A program made the position numbers and the translations under genes. A stretch of 64,000 bases of DNA from Variovorax gossypii (GTDB taxonomy: Bacteria; Pseudomonadota; Gammaproteobacteria; Burkholderiales; Burkholderiaceae_C). Location: contig NZ_RXOE01000002.1 of the NCBI RefSeq assembly GCF_003965815.1, forward strand, positions 124,001-188,000, written 5' to 3'. The notes beneath the pieces are model-generated. The model saw nothing but the letters and a program-made list of their open reading frames with translations, was not told the origin of the DNA and ran no database searches. Below, one piece after another: positions 36,250-45,505 of this stretch (positions are counted from its first letter, which is position 1; each line of letters begins with the position of its first letter).

Positions 36250-37233
36250 ATGGCACTCGAAGTCTCCGTCGCGCTCTGCACCCGCAACGGGGCGCGCTAT
36301 CTCCCCGAGCAAATCCGGAGCATCTGCGAGCAGACGCCTTTGCCGCGGGAGATCGTGCTGTCCGACGACGGCTCCACCGACGACACGCTCGCCGTGGTGC
36401 GCGACACGCTCGCCCAGTGCGGCATGGCCGACCGCATCGTGCTGCGGGTGTTCAGCAACTCTCCGCCGCTGGGCGTCACGCGCAATTTCGAGCAGGCTGT
36501 GCGCGCCTGCAGCCACGATCTCATCGCGTTGTGCGATCAGGACGACGTCTGGCACCCCGGCCGGCTGGCGCGCATGGTGGCGCAGTTCGAGGCGCGGCCC
36601 GATCTGCTGCTGCTCCACACCGACGCGCGTCTCGTCGATGGCGACCTGAAGCCGCTGGGCTCCACGCTCTTCCACGCGCTCGAGGTGCGGCCCGCCGAGC
36701 TGGAGGCCATCGCGAGCGGCGAGGCCTTCGGCGTGCTGCAGAGGCGCAACCTCGTGACGGGCGCGACGACGATGTTCCGCAAGACATTGCTCGATGCGGC
36801 GCTGCCGTTCGCGCCCGAGTGGGTGCACGACGAGTGGCTCGCCGCGGTGGCCGCGGCCACCGGCCGGATGGACGTGCTGCCCGAGCCGACCATCGACTAC
36901 CGCCAGCACGGCAACAACCAGATCGGCGCGCGTCGGCTGACGCTGTCCGAGAAGGTGGCGAAGGCCTTCGTGGAGCGGGGCGACAAGCACGTGGCGCGGC
37001 TGCGCCGGGCCGAGGCGCTTCTGAAGCGCCTGGAGCAACTCGGTGAGCGGGTGCGGGCGGGTTGTCTGGATGCGCAGCGCGACAAGGTCGCGCACCAGCG
37101 GTTCCGGGCGGGGTTGCCGGCTGCACGTCCGCTGCGCCTGCTGCCGATCCTTCTGGAGGCTGCGCGCGGCCGCTATGCGCGATTCGGCCGCGGCAAGCAG
37201 GCCATCGTGCAGGACGTCTTCGAGCGCGGCTGA
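36250..37233 (+). CDS. GT2 glycosyltransferase, rhamnosyltransferase-like
   Basis: The 327-residue single-domain enzyme has VSVALCTRNGARYLPEQI, LSDDGSTDDT, ALCDQDDVWHPGRL (metal site) and the C-terminal HDEWLAAVAAA and YRQHGNNQIGA typical of bacterial rhamnosyl- and related transferases. It starts 10 bp after the previous gene. With dTDP-rhamnose made in the same locus, rhamnose is a fair guess as donor, no more. The convergent next gene ends 21 bp away. Confidence 0.85.
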   Translation: MALEVSVALCTRNGARYLPEQIRSICEQTPLPREIVLSDDGSTDDTLAVVRDTLAQCGMADRIVLRVFSNSPPLGVTRNFEQAVRACSHDLIALCDQDDVWHPGRLARMVAQFEARPDLLLLHTDARLVDGDLKPLGSTLFHALEVRPAELEAIASGEAFGVLQRRNLVTGATTMFRKTLLDAALPFAPEWVHDEWLAAVAAATGRMDVLPEPTIDYRQHGNNQIGARRLTLSEKVAKAFVERGDKHVARLRRAEALLKRLEQLGERVRAGCLDAQRDKVAHQRFRAGLPAARPLRLLPILLEAARGRYARFGRGKQAIVQDVFERG

Positions 37234-37254
37234 GCGTCTGCGCTGAACGGCTGG

Positions 37255-38004
37255 CTAGCGGCCTTGCAGCCGCAGGTAGCGCCAGAACGAGGCCGACAGC
37301 CATACCTTCAGCAGGCTGGTCACGTGCCAGTACAGGTATTTCCTGCTCCGATGGCTTTCGCGCTGCGCGTCGTGCCGGGCGAGCAGGTTCTCGCCCACCT
37401 GCAGCTTCCAGCCCGCGAGCCGGGTGCGGGCGCAGATGTCGAAGTCTTCGCCGTACATGAAGAACTTCTCGTCGAAGCCGCCGACCTGCCGGTAGGCCTC
37501 GCTGCGAAACAGCATGAACAGGCCTGGAATCCACGCCGGCACAGTCGGCCGCACGTAGCCGGGCTTCTTTCTTCCTACGATTTCCAGTGGCGTGAGCAGT
37601 GCCCGGTGCGGCTCCGGCTCGGTCTTGCCGGGCTCCAGGATGCGCGGCGTCAGCAGGCCGGCGTCGGCCTTGGCTTGTGCGAGCAGCGGCGACAGCACGT
37701 CGTTGTCGAAGCGGATGTCCGGATTCAGCACCAGGAACCAGTCCGTGTCGCAGCGCTCGAACGCCTGGTTGTGATTGGCGCCGAAGCCCTTGGGGCTTGC
37801 GTTCTCGATCCGCTCCACCTCGAAACCCCAGCTGCGGCCGGCAAGCACGTCGGCCTCGGGAATGTTCAATGTAAGCAAAACCTTGTCGATGACGGCGCGG
37901 CTGTGTCTGTCCAGCTGCTCCAGCAGCGGCAGCACCAGCGCGAGCTGGCCGTGGCTCACGATCGAAATGGTGACGGGGTGGCGGGAGGAGGGGGGCGTGG
38001 GCAT
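37255..38004 (-). CDS. GT2 glycosyltransferase, rhamnosyltransferase-like
   Basis: The 249-residue GT2 enzyme has an N-terminal VTISIVSHGQL, NPKGFG-type ASPKGFGANHNQAF, the metal motif LNPDIRFDN and GGFDEKFFMYGEDFDICAR, which is the WbbL/RfbN-like acceptor-side signature. It stands alone on the minus strand, facing away from the initiating transferase gene 45 bp to its right. It may add the first rhamnose to the lipid-linked GlcNAc primer, as WbbL does; this is inference. Confidence 0.83.
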   Translation of the reverse strand: MPTPPSSRHPVTISIVSHGQLALVLPLLEQLDRHSRAVIDKVLLTLNIPEADVLAGRSWGFEVERIENASPKGFGANHNQAFERCDTDWFLVLNPDIRFDNDVLSPLLAQAKADAGLLTPRILEPGKTEPEPHRALLTPLEIVGRKKPGYVRPTVPAWIPGLFMLFRSEAYRQVGGFDEKFFMYGEDFDICARTRLAGWKLQVGENLLARHDAQRESHRSRKYLYWHVTSLLKVWLSASFWRYLRLQGR

Positions 38005-38049
38005 GGTCTAATTTCGCCCGGGAATTCTAGGGTTCCCCAACCCCCACAC

Positions 38050-39147
38050 ATGATTGCTCTGATCGTCATCAGTTTCTTCGTCGCCGCCTTCTCGGTCCAG
38101 GTGTTCATGCGACGTGCGCGGCGGCATGCCCGCCTCTACGGCGCCGACATGCCCCAGCGCTTCCACAAGGGCCACGTGCCGCGCCTGGGCGGTGCGGGCA
38201 TCCTGCTGGGCATGGGGGCGGCCTGGCTGGCCGCCGGCATCACCGGCACCGATCCGTTCAATGTCTCGTGGCCGGTCACGACCTCGATGCTCACGCTGGT
38301 GTGCATCCTGCCGGCGGTGCTGGGCGGCATCGTCGAAGACGTCACCCAGCGCGTGAAGGTGCGCTACCGGCTGGGCCTGACCATCGGTTCGGCGCTGCTG
38401 GTGTGCTGGCTGCTGGGTCTGGGCGTGGCGCGCACCGGCTTCGAGACGGTCGACGGCTGGCTGGCGATGGTTCCCTATGCCACCGTGCTCTTCGCGGCGC
38501 TGGCCATCGGCGGCCTGCCGCATGCCTTCAACATCATCGACGGCTACAACGGGCTCGCGGGCACCGTGGCCGTGCTGGTCTGCCTGGCGATCTCCCACGT
38601 GGCGCTGCAGGTCGGCGACCGGCAACTGGCCGCCATGGTGATCTGCCTGGTCGGCGCCACCTTCGGCTTCCTGGTGTGGAACTACCCGCGCGGCAAGATC
38701 TTCGCCGGCGACGGCGGGGCCTACGTCTGGGGCATGGTGATCGCCGTGGCCTGCGTGACGCTGGTGCAGCGCCACCGCGTGGTGTCGCCCTGGTTCCCGA
38801 TGCTGCTGCTGATCTACCCGGTGTGGGAGACGCTGTTCTCCATCTACCGCAAGCTGGCGCGCGGCCAGTCGCCCGGCACCGCCGACGCGCTGCACTTCCA
38901 CCAACTGATCTTCCGCCGCATCGTGCGCGTGGCCTTCGCGGACGACGAGGCCCGGCAGCTGCTGGCGCGCAACAACCGTACCTCGCCGTATCTCTGGATG
39001 TTCGCGGCCCTGTCGGTGGTGCCGGCGGTGCTGTTCTGGAACAACACCATCGTGCTGATGTTCTTCTGCCTGCTGTTCGTCACCACCTACGTGGGCGCCT
39101 ATCTGATGATCGTGCGCTTCAAGGTCCCACGTTGGCTGCGACCCTGA
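38050..39147 (+). CDS. Undecaprenyl-phosphate sugar-1-phosphate transferase (WecA/MraY family)
   Basis: It starts lipid-linked glycan synthesis by moving a HexNAc-1-phosphate to undecaprenyl phosphate. The 365-residue polytopic protein shows HKGHVPRLGG, the acidic pair GGIVEDVTQ (ED where most have DD), NIIDGYNGLAGT and FAGDGGAYVWG, followed by a loop with FHQLIFRR. ATG 38050 begins with a membrane helix; the long open frame upstream overlaps the divergent GT2. It closes the polysaccharide locus and would prime the ABC-exported chain. Confidence 0.9.
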   Translation: MIALIVISFFVAAFSVQVFMRRARRHARLYGADMPQRFHKGHVPRLGGAGILLGMGAAWLAAGITGTDPFNVSWPVTTSMLTLVCILPAVLGGIVEDVTQRVKVRYRLGLTIGSALLVCWLLGLGVARTGFETVDGWLAMVPYATVLFAALAIGGLPHAFNIIDGYNGLAGTVAVLVCLAISHVALQVGDRQLAAMVICLVGATFGFLVWNYPRGKIFAGDGGAYVWGMVIAVACVTLVQRHRVVSPWFPMLLLIYPVWETLFSIYRKLARGQSPGTADALHFHQLIFRRIVRVAFADDEARQLLARNNRTSPYLWMFAALSVVPAVLFWNNTIVLMFFCLLFVTTYVGAYLMIVRFKVPRWLRP

Positions 39148-39203
39148 CGACATCTTTCTTTGCGAGAATTTCTCCCGTCCTTCGCTTTGGAGCCTGACCG
39201 CCC

Positions 39204-40097
39204 ATGACCGACCCCGTCCTCAACATCCCCCCGCGCGACAAGGCCGAGATCCTGGCCCAGGCGCTGCCGTACATCCGCAAGTTCCACGGCAAGACCATCG
39301 TCATCAAGTACGGCGGCAACGCCATGACCGACCCTGCGCTGCAGGCCGACTTCGCCGAAGACGTGGTGCTGCTCAAGCTGGTTGGCATGAATCCGGTGGT
39401 GGTGCACGGCGGTGGTCCGCAGATCGAGGCGGCACTCAACCGCCTGGGCAAGAAAGGCAGCTTCATCCAGGGCATGCGCGTGACCGATGCCGAGACCATG
39501 GAAGTCGTCGAATGGGTGCTGGCCGGCGAGGTGCAGCAGGACATCGTGGGCCTGATCAACCAGGCCGGCGGCAAGGCCGTGGGCCTGACCGGTCGCGACG
39601 GCGGCCTGATCCGCGCGCAGAAGCTCAAGATGGCCGACCGCAACGATCCCAACCTGCACCATGACGTGGGCCAGGTCGGCGACATCGTCTCCATCGACCC
39701 CAGCGTGGTCAAGGCGCTGCAGGACGACGCCTTCATCCCGGTGGTCAGCCCGATCGGCTTCGGCGAGGAGAACGAGAGCTACAACATCAACGCCGACGTC
39801 GTCGCCGGCAAGCTCGCCACCGTGCTCAAGGCCGAGAAGCTCATGCTCCTGACCAACACGCCCGGTGTGCTCGACAAGGACGGCAAGCTGCTCACCAACC
39901 TCAGCGCGCGCGAAATCGACGACCTGTTCGCCGACGGCACCATCTCCGGCGGCATGCTGCCGAAGATCGAAGGCGCGCTCGACGCGGCCAAGAGCGGCGT
40001 GAACGCGGTGCACATCATCGACGGACGGGTGCCGCACGCGATGCTGCTGGAAATCCTGACCGACCAGGCTTACGGGACGATGATCCGCGCCCGCTGA
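39204..40097 (+). CDS. argB: Acetylglutamate kinase
   Basis: It phosphorylates N-acetyl-L-glutamate in arginine synthesis. The 297-residue protein has the amino-acid-kinase motifs [36 protein letters not shown] and [12 protein letters not shown]. The GGAG at about 39190 supports ATG 39204. Its extended N-terminal helix is typical of the arginine-sensitive, hexameric type of this enzyme. Followed by slmA, a pairing common in related betaproteobacteria. Confidence 0.97.
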   Translation: MTDPVLNIPPRDKAEILAQALPYIRKFHGKTIVIKYGGNAMTDPALQADFAEDVVLLKLVGMNPVVVHGGGPQIEAALNRLGKKGSFIQGMRVTDAETMEVVEWVLAGEVQQDIVGLINQAGGKAVGLTGRDGGLIRAQKLKMADRNDPNLHHDVGQVGDIVSIDPSVVKALQDDAFIPVVSPIGFGEENESYNINADVVAGKLATVLKAEKLMLLTNTPGVLDKDGKLLTNLSAREIDDLFADGTISGGMLPKIEGALDAAKSGVNAVHIIDGRVPHAMLLEILTDQAYGTMIRAR

Positions 40098-40166
40098 CGG
40101 GCCGGGTGGGCGCGTGCTTACTGCGCTGTGCGAGAATCAATTGATTACATCTTTGCACGCGCTCCC

Positions 40167-40817
40167 ATGCAGAACGAAGAGACGACAGGTGCTTCCGGCG
40201 TAGACACGCCGACGGAAACGTCCACCCCTCCGGTGCGCAAGCGCCCGAAGCCGGGAGAGCGGCGCGTGCAGATCCTGCAGGCGCTGGCCGCGATGCTCGA
40301 GCAGCCCGGTGCCGAGCGCGTGACCACCGCCGCCCTGGCGGCACGGCTCGAGGTGAGCGAAGCCGCGCTGTATCGTCATTTCGCGAGCAAGGCCCAGATG
40401 TTCGAGGGGCTGATCGACTTCATCGAGCAGAGCGTCTTCACGCTGGTCAACCAGATCCTCGAGCGCGAGGGCGCCACCGGCGCCCAGCAGGCTGCCAAGA
40501 TCCTCACGCTGCTCGTGCAGTTCGCCGAGCGCAATCCCGGCATGACGCGCGTCATGGTGGGCGATGCGCTGGTCTACGAGAACGAGCGCCTGCAGCAGCG
40601 CATGAACCAGTTCTTCGACAAGATCGAAGCCACGCTGCGCCAGGTGCTGCGCGGCGCCGCCGCGGCCGACGGCTCGGCCACGCCCAGCGTCGACGCGCAG
40701 GTGCGCGCCGCGGCGCTCACCGCCTTCGTGGTGGGGCAGCTGCAGCGCTTCGCGCGCTCGGGCTTCCGCCGCGCGCCGTCGGAGCACCTCGAAGCGACGA
40801 TCGCGCTGATCGTCTGA
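40167..40817 (+). CDS. slmA: Nucleoid occlusion factor SlmA (TetR family)
   Basis: SlmA binds chromosomal sites and blocks FtsZ assembly over the nucleoid. The 216-residue protein has a basic N-terminal arm, the HTH segment VTTAALAARLEVSEAALYRHFASKA in adjacent pieces, and the SlmA-type ligand-domain core QILEREG, NPGMTRVMVGDALVYENERL and AFVVGQLQRFARSGF. ATG 40167 follows the domain; an in-frame start 13 codons upstream is possible. Confidence 0.93.
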   Translation: MQNEETTGASGVDTPTETSTPPVRKRPKPGERRVQILQALAAMLEQPGAERVTTAALAARLEVSEAALYRHFASKAQMFEGLIDFIEQSVFTLVNQILEREGATGAQQAAKILTLLVQFAERNPGMTRVMVGDALVYENERLQQRMNQFFDKIEATLRQVLRGAAAADGSATPSVDAQVRAAALTAFVVGQLQRFARSGFRRAPSEHLEATIALIV

Positions 40818-40884
40818 GGGTACCCAGCACGGGGGCCGACCGGCTCGCCTCGAGCCTTCCAGCGGCGTAGCATCATCCACAGCC

Positions 40885-40909
40885 CTTGCCGCCGGCCCCC
40901 GGCGGCGAG
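40885..40909 (+). terminator. GC-rich hairpin after slmA, possible terminator
   Basis: An 11-pair stem with one G-U pair and a CCC loop (GCCGCCGG against CCGGCGGC at its core) lies 68 bp after slmA. There is no U tract, so it is a weak terminator candidate. Confidence 0.3.
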
Positions 40910-40950
40910 CCTGTGTTTGCGCAGTTTCCTCCACGGAGGGCGCATGAGCC

Positions 40951-41895
40951 ATGGCACGGTCGGTGATCTGGTGGAGCCCCGCTTGTCGCGGGTGTCCGGG
41001 CATGCCCGGTGACGATGCACGCGACAGCCTGCGGCCGACGCTGCAGACATTCCTCCTCACGGCGCTCGCGATGCTGGCCTTCGCCGCCAATTCGCTGCTG
41101 TGCAGGCTCGCCTTGCAGCACCGGGGCATCGACGCGGCGACCTTCGGCAGCGTCCGGCTCGTGGCGGGAGCGCTCGTGCTGGGGCTCATCGTGCGGTTCA
41201 GGACGCAGCCTCCGGTCTCGCCCGCCCGCGTCGACTGGCTGGCCGCCGTCATGCTGTTCGGCTACGTCGCGTTCTTCTCCTTCGCCTACCTCAGCCTGCC
41301 GGCGGGCACGGGCGCGCTGATCCTCTTCGGCGCGGTCCAGCTGACGATGTTCGGCGTGGGCCTGCGCTCAGGCGGCGAGCGTTTCGGGGCGCTCGCGTGG
41401 TTCGGCTTCGTGCTGGCGGCGGGCGGGCTGGTCTATCTCGTGTCCCCGGGCGTTGCCGCGCCGCCGCTTCTGGGGGCTGTGCTGATGGCTGTCGCGGGCG
41501 TCGCCTGGGGCGTGTATTCCCTGCGCGGGCGTGGCGTGGTCGATCCGCTGGCCGCCACGGCGCGCAACTTCACGCGGGCCGTGCCGCTCGCCCTGGCGCT
41601 CAGCCTGGTGTTCGCGGCCAGCGCCCGTGCGGATGGGGCCGGCATCTTGCTCGCCGTGATTTCCGGCGCGCTGACCTCGGGCCTCGGCTATGCCGTCTGG
41701 TACGCGGCGCTGAGCCGCCTGAGCGCGATGCGCGCGGCCACCGTGCAGCTGTCAGTTCCGCTCCTGGCCGCGTTCGGCGGCGTGCTGTTCCTGTCGGAGG
41801 CGATCACGCCGCGGCTGGCGGCGGCCTCCGTGGCGATCCTGGGCGGCATCGCGCTCGTGCTCAGCCAGAAGTCGCGAAGCGCCCGCCGTCCGTAG
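40951..41895 (+). CDS. DMT/EamA-family membrane transporter
   Basis: The protein (up to 314 residues) has ten predicted membrane helices and two EamA repeats, including FAANSLLCRLAL near the N-terminus, SLPAGTGALILFGAVQLTMF at mid-protein and LSAMRAATVQLSVPLLAAFGG in the second repeat. Substrates of this family vary (amino acids, metabolites). ATG 40951 follows a GGAGGG; the conserved part begins near ATG 41002, which may be the true start. It ends 8 bp from the convergent dehydrogenase gene. Confidence 0.78.
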   Translation: MARSVIWWSPACRGCPGMPGDDARDSLRPTLQTFLLTALAMLAFAANSLLCRLALQHRGIDAATFGSVRLVAGALVLGLIVRFRTQPPVSPARVDWLAAVMLFGYVAFFSFAYLSLPAGTGALILFGAVQLTMFGVGLRSGGERFGALAWFGFVLAAGGLVYLVSPGVAAPPLLGAVLMAVAGVAWGVYSLRGRGVVDPLAATARNFTRAVPLALALSLVFAASARADGAGILLAVISGALTSGLGYAVWYAALSRLSAMRAATVQLSVPLLAAFGGVLFLSEAITPRLAAASVAILGGIALVLSQKSRSARRP

Positions 41896-41903
41896 CCGGG
41901 GCT

Positions 41904-42962
41904 TTACGAAACCTGCACGCCCACCTTCGCTCCGGCCGCGACGATCTCGTTCCAGGTCGCATCGTCCACCCAGATCCCGTCCTTGCGCCGCGCCACGCGT
42001 GCCTTGCGCTCCGGCTCGCCCGCGATCTGCACTTCGTCGAAGCCCTGGCCGGGCGGGCTCTGCCGCAGCCAGCCGACGAACTCCCGGGCTTCCTCGTCGA
42101 AGGACTTCTGCGTGCCCAGCCGCGCCGGATCGATCAGCACCGTGAGCATGCCGTTGAGCACCGTGCGCGCCGTATCCGCCGGCCGGTGCCAGGTGCCGCC
42201 GCCGGTGAGCGCGCCGCCGAGCAGCTCGCAGGCCACCGCCATGCCGTAGCCCTTGTGCTCGCCGAAGGTCATGAGCGCGCCGAAGAGGCCGTTGCCCTGA
42301 GGCACCACGACCACGCCCGGGTCGTTGGTCGGCGCGCCGTTCTCGTCGATCAGGTAGCCGTCGGGCACGCGTTCGCCCTTGTTGTGCGCCACGCGCATCT
42401 TTCCCTGCGCCACGCGGCTGGTCGCGTAGTCGAGCACGAAGGGCTCTGCGCCCGAAAGCGGAATGCCGATGCAGCACGGATTGGTGCCGAAGCGCCCGTC
42501 GCCGCCGCCCCAGGGCGCGACCACCGGCCGCGACAGCACGTTGACGAAGTGCATGGCCACCAGCCCCTGCGCCGTCGCCATCTCCGCGAAGTGCCCGATG
42601 CGCCCCAGGTGGTGCGCATGCGCCAGCGTGAAGATGCAGCTGCCGTGCTGCTTCGCCCGCGCGATGCCCAGCTCCATTGCCTGCACGCCGACGATCTGCC
42701 CGTAGCCGTGCTGGCCGTCCAGGCCCATCAGCGTGCCGATGTCGAGGTTCACGCGCACCACGGCGTTCGGCTTCAGCCCGCCCTCGGCCACCGCGTCGAC
42801 GTAGCGCGGCAGCATGCCCACGCCGTGCGAGTCGTGGCCGCTCAGGTTGGCCAGCACCAGGTTGGCCGCCACCTGCTGCGCCTCGGCGGGCGAGCTGCCG
42901 GCGGCTTCGAGGATGCGGGCGACGTTGGCCTGCAGCTCGTCTGCATTCAGTGTTCTGGACAT
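41904..42962 (-). CDS. Malate/L-lactate dehydrogenase-family oxidoreductase
   Basis: The 352-residue NAD(P)H-dependent Ldh2/YlbC-type enzyme shows NLSGHDSHGVGMLPRYV with the catalytic His, LAHAHHLGRIGHF, WGGGDGRFGTNP and GEHKGYGMAVACELLGG. Members reduce or oxidise 2-keto/2-hydroxy acids. In this cluster it may oxidise L-lactate or a sugar-acid intermediate. AAAGGAG precedes ATG 42962. It is last of the minus-strand operon, 3 bp after the lactonase gene. Confidence 0.88.
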   Translation of the reverse strand: MSRTLNADELQANVARILEAAGSSPAEAQQVAANLVLANLSGHDSHGVGMLPRYVDAVAEGGLKPNAVVRVNLDIGTLMGLDGQHGYGQIVGVQAMELGIARAKQHGSCIFTLAHAHHLGRIGHFAEMATAQGLVAMHFVNVLSRPVVAPWGGGDGRFGTNPCCIGIPLSGAEPFVLDYATSRVAQGKMRVAHNKGERVPDGYLIDENGAPTNDPGVVVVPQGNGLFGALMTFGEHKGYGMAVACELLGGALTGGGTWHRPADTARTVLNGMLTVLIDPARLGTQKSFDEEAREFVGWLRQSPPGQGFDEVQIAGEPERKARVARRKDGIWVDDATWNEIVAAGAKVGVQVS

Positions 42963-42965
42963 GGA

Positions 42966-43898
42966 TCAGGCTCCTTTGGCGTTCAGCGTGATGGCGTAGA
43001 GCGACGTGGTCGCGCAGATGAAGAGGCGGTTGCGCTTGGGGCCGCCGAAGCACACGTTGGCGACGCGCTCGGGCAGCAGGATCTTGCCCAGCAGCGTGCC
43101 GTCGGGGTGGTAGGCGTGCACGCCGTCGAGCGCGCTGGTCCAGATGCGGCCTTCGGTGTCGAGGCGGAAGCCGTCGAACAGGCCGCTGGTGCATTCGGCG
43201 AACACCTCGCCGCCATCCAGCCTTTTCGCATAAGGGCCGACTCTGAAGCGGCGGATGTGCCGCGGACCGTCCGGCGCATGGCTCGCGCCCGTGTCGGCGA
43301 TGTACAGCAGCGTTCCGTCGGGTGAGAACGCCAGCCCGTTGGGCTTCACGAAGTCGTCGGCCATGCGCTCGACTTCGCCGCTGGCCGGGTCGATGCGATA
43401 GACATGGCAGGCGCCGATCTCGCTGTCCGCCTTCAGGCCTTCGTAGTCGGAGAGGATGCCGTAGCTCGGGTCGGTGAACCACACGGCACCGTCCGAATGC
43501 ACAACCACGTCGTTGGGCGAGTTGAGCCGCTTGCCCTTCCAGTGCGAGGCCAGCACGGTGATCGTGCCGTCGTGCTCGGTGCGCGTCACGCGCCGCGTGA
43601 GGTGCTCGCAGCTGACGAGCCGGCCTTCGCGGTCGACCGTGTTGCCGTTCGTGTTGTTCGACGGCTCGCGGAAGGTGCCCACCGTGCCGTTGACCTCGTC
43701 GAAGCGCAGCATGCGGTTGTTCGGAATGTCCGACCACACCAGCGTGCGGTGCGCCGCGAACCACGCGGGGCCCTCGCACCAGCGCGCGCCGGTCCACAGG
43801 CGCTGCACGCGCTCGGGGCCCGGAATGCAGCCCTTGAAACGCGGGTCCAGTTGCTCGAAGCCGGTGCCTTCCAGGAAGCCGAAGGGGAGAGTCGCCAT
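42966..43898 (-). CDS. SMP-30/gluconolactonase-family lactonase
   Basis: The 310-residue beta-propeller protein has WCEGPAWFAAHRTLVWSDI, NNTNGNTVDREGRLVSCEH, NSPNDVVVHSDGAVWFTDPSYG, KPNGLAFSPDGTLLYIADTG and GLFDGFRLDTEGRIWTSA as separate blades. These hold the Glu, Asn and Asp metal ligands. Such enzymes open sugar lactones to aldonic acids. It sits between the UxaA-type dehydratase and the dehydrogenase and probably supplies the acid. Confidence 0.88.
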   Translation of the reverse strand: MATLPFGFLEGTGFEQLDPRFKGCIPGPERVQRLWTGARWCEGPAWFAAHRTLVWSDIPNNRMLRFDEVNGTVGTFREPSNNTNGNTVDREGRLVSCEHLTRRVTRTEHDGTITVLASHWKGKRLNSPNDVVVHSDGAVWFTDPSYGILSDYEGLKADSEIGACHVYRIDPASGEVERMADDFVKPNGLAFSPDGTLLYIADTGASHAPDGPRHIRRFRVGPYAKRLDGGEVFAECTSGLFDGFRLDTEGRIWTSALDGVHAYHPDGTLLGKILLPERVANVCFGGPKRNRLFICATTSLYAITLNAKGA

Positions 43899-43930
43899 GC
43901 CGTTCCTCGTCGTCGATGGGTTCGTTCAGG

Positions 43931-45457
43931 TCACATCACCGCGCCGACCTGCCACGGCACGAATTCGTTCTGGCCGTAGCCATGCTGCTCGCTCTTCGAG
44001 TGCGCGCCCGAGGCGGTCGCGAGCACCAGCTCGAAGATGCGCTGGCCCATCTCCTGGATCGACGCCGTGCCGTCCACGATCTCGCCGCAGTTGATGTCCA
44101 TGTCTTCTTCCTGCCGCTGCCACAGCGCCGAGTTGGTCGCGAGCTTGAGCGAGGGCGAGGGCGCGCAGCCATACGCCGAGCCGCGTCCGGTGGTGAAGCA
44201 GATCAGGTTGGCGCCGCCGGCCACCTGCCCGGTGGCGCTGACCGGGTCGTAGCCAGGCGTGTCCATGTAGACGAAGCCGTGCGCGGTGACGGGCTCGGCA
44301 TATTCGTACACCGCCTCGAGATTGCTGGTGCCGCCCTTGGCGACCGCGCCAAGCGACTTCTCGAGGATGGTGGTGAGCCCGCCCGCCTTGTTGCCCGGCG
44401 AGGGGTTGTTGTTCATCTCGCCCTCGTTGATGGCGGTGTAGTGCTCCCACCACTTGATGCGGTCCACCAGCTTCTGGCCGACTTCGCGCTTCACCGCGCG
44501 GCGCGTGAGCAGGTGCTCGGCGCCGTACACCTCGGGCGTTTCGCTCAGGATGGCGGTGCCGCCGTGCGCCACCAGCAGGTCGACCGCCGCGCCCAGCGCC
44601 GGGTTGGCGCTGATGCCCGAGTAGCCGTCCGAGCCGCCGCACTGCAGCCCGATGGTGATGTGCGCCGCGCTGCAGGGCTCGCGCTTCACCGCGTTGGCGC
44701 GCGGCAGCATCTCGTTGATGAGCGCCACGCCCTTCTCGACCGTCTTGCGCGTGCCGCCGGTGTCCTGGATGTTGAAGGTGCGGAAGTTCTCGCCCTCCGC
44801 CAGGTGCCCGGTCGCGAGCCAAGCGTTGATCTGGTTGGCCTCGCAGCCGAGCCCGACCACCAGCACGCCCGCGAAGTTGGGGTGCGTGGCGTAGCCCGTG
44901 AGCGTGCGCTCCAGGATCTGCATGCCCATGCCCTGCGTGTCCATGCCGCAGCCGGTGCCGTGCGTGAGCGCCACCACGCCGTCCACGTTCGGGAAGGCCG
45001 CCAGCGCCTGCGGATTGGTCTTGCGCGAGAAGTGGTCGGCGATGGCGCGCGCGGCCGTGGCCGAGCAGTTCACGCTGGTCAGCACGCCGATGTAGTTGCG
45101 CGTGGCCACGCGACCGTCGGCGCGCTTGATGCCCATGAAGGTGGCTTCGCGCTTCGCGGGGGCGGGCTTCACGTCGGCGCCGAAGGCGTAGTCGCGTTCG
45201 AAGTCGCCTTTGTCGGGGCCCATGTCGAGGTTCTGCGTGTGCACGTGCTCGCCGGCGGCGATGGTGCGGCTGGCGAAGCCGATGATCTGGTTGTAGCGGC
45301 GCACCGGCTCGCCCTGGGCGATGTCGCGCATCGCGATCTTGTGGCCCGGCGGGATCAGGCCGCGCACGGCCACGCCTTCGACGGCGGTGCCGCCGAGCAG
45401 CTGGGAGCGCGCGATGACGACGTCGTCGGCGGGGTGGAGTCGGATGTAGGGGGTCAT
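43931..45457 (-). CDS. UxaA-family sugar-acid dehydratase (altronate/galactarate dehydratase type)
   Basis: The 508-residue protein has both UxaA-family halves: an N-terminal SAF-like domain (about 1-75) and a catalytic C-terminal domain with RNYIGVLTSVNCSATAA, HGTGCGMDTQG, GLGCEANQIN, GLQCGGSDGYSGISANPALG and CFTTGRGSAYGC in separate blocks. Conserved cysteines fit the Fe-dependent dehydratases. These convert aldonic or aldaric acids to 2-keto-3-deoxy acids. The true substrate may be a 6-deoxyhexonate or pentonate rather than altronate given its partners. Confidence 0.88.
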   Translation of the reverse strand: MTPYIRLHPADDVVIARSQLLGGTAVEGVAVRGLIPPGHKIAMRDIAQGEPVRRYNQIIGFASRTIAAGEHVHTQNLDMGPDKGDFERDYAFGADVKPAPAKREATFMGIKRADGRVATRNYIGVLTSVNCSATAARAIADHFSRKTNPQALAAFPNVDGVVALTHGTGCGMDTQGMGMQILERTLTGYATHPNFAGVLVVGLGCEANQINAWLATGHLAEGENFRTFNIQDTGGTRKTVEKGVALINEMLPRANAVKREPCSAAHITIGLQCGGSDGYSGISANPALGAAVDLLVAHGGTAILSETPEVYGAEHLLTRRAVKREVGQKLVDRIKWWEHYTAINEGEMNNNPSPGNKAGGLTTILEKSLGAVAKGGTSNLEAVYEYAEPVTAHGFVYMDTPGYDPVSATGQVAGGANLICFTTGRGSAYGCAPSPSLKLATNSALWQRQEEDMDINCGEIVDGTASIQEMGQRIFELVLATASGAHSKSEQHGYGQNEFVPWQVGAVM

Positions 45458-45505
45458 CGTGGGGTTTCTTCTCGTATTCAGGAGGCCGGATTCAGGAGGC
45501 CCGAT

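Noticed and set aside
41752..43797. 681-codon minus-strand ORF
   Set aside because: Out-of-frame shadow of the SMP-30 and Ldh-family genes; Arg-rich without motifs.
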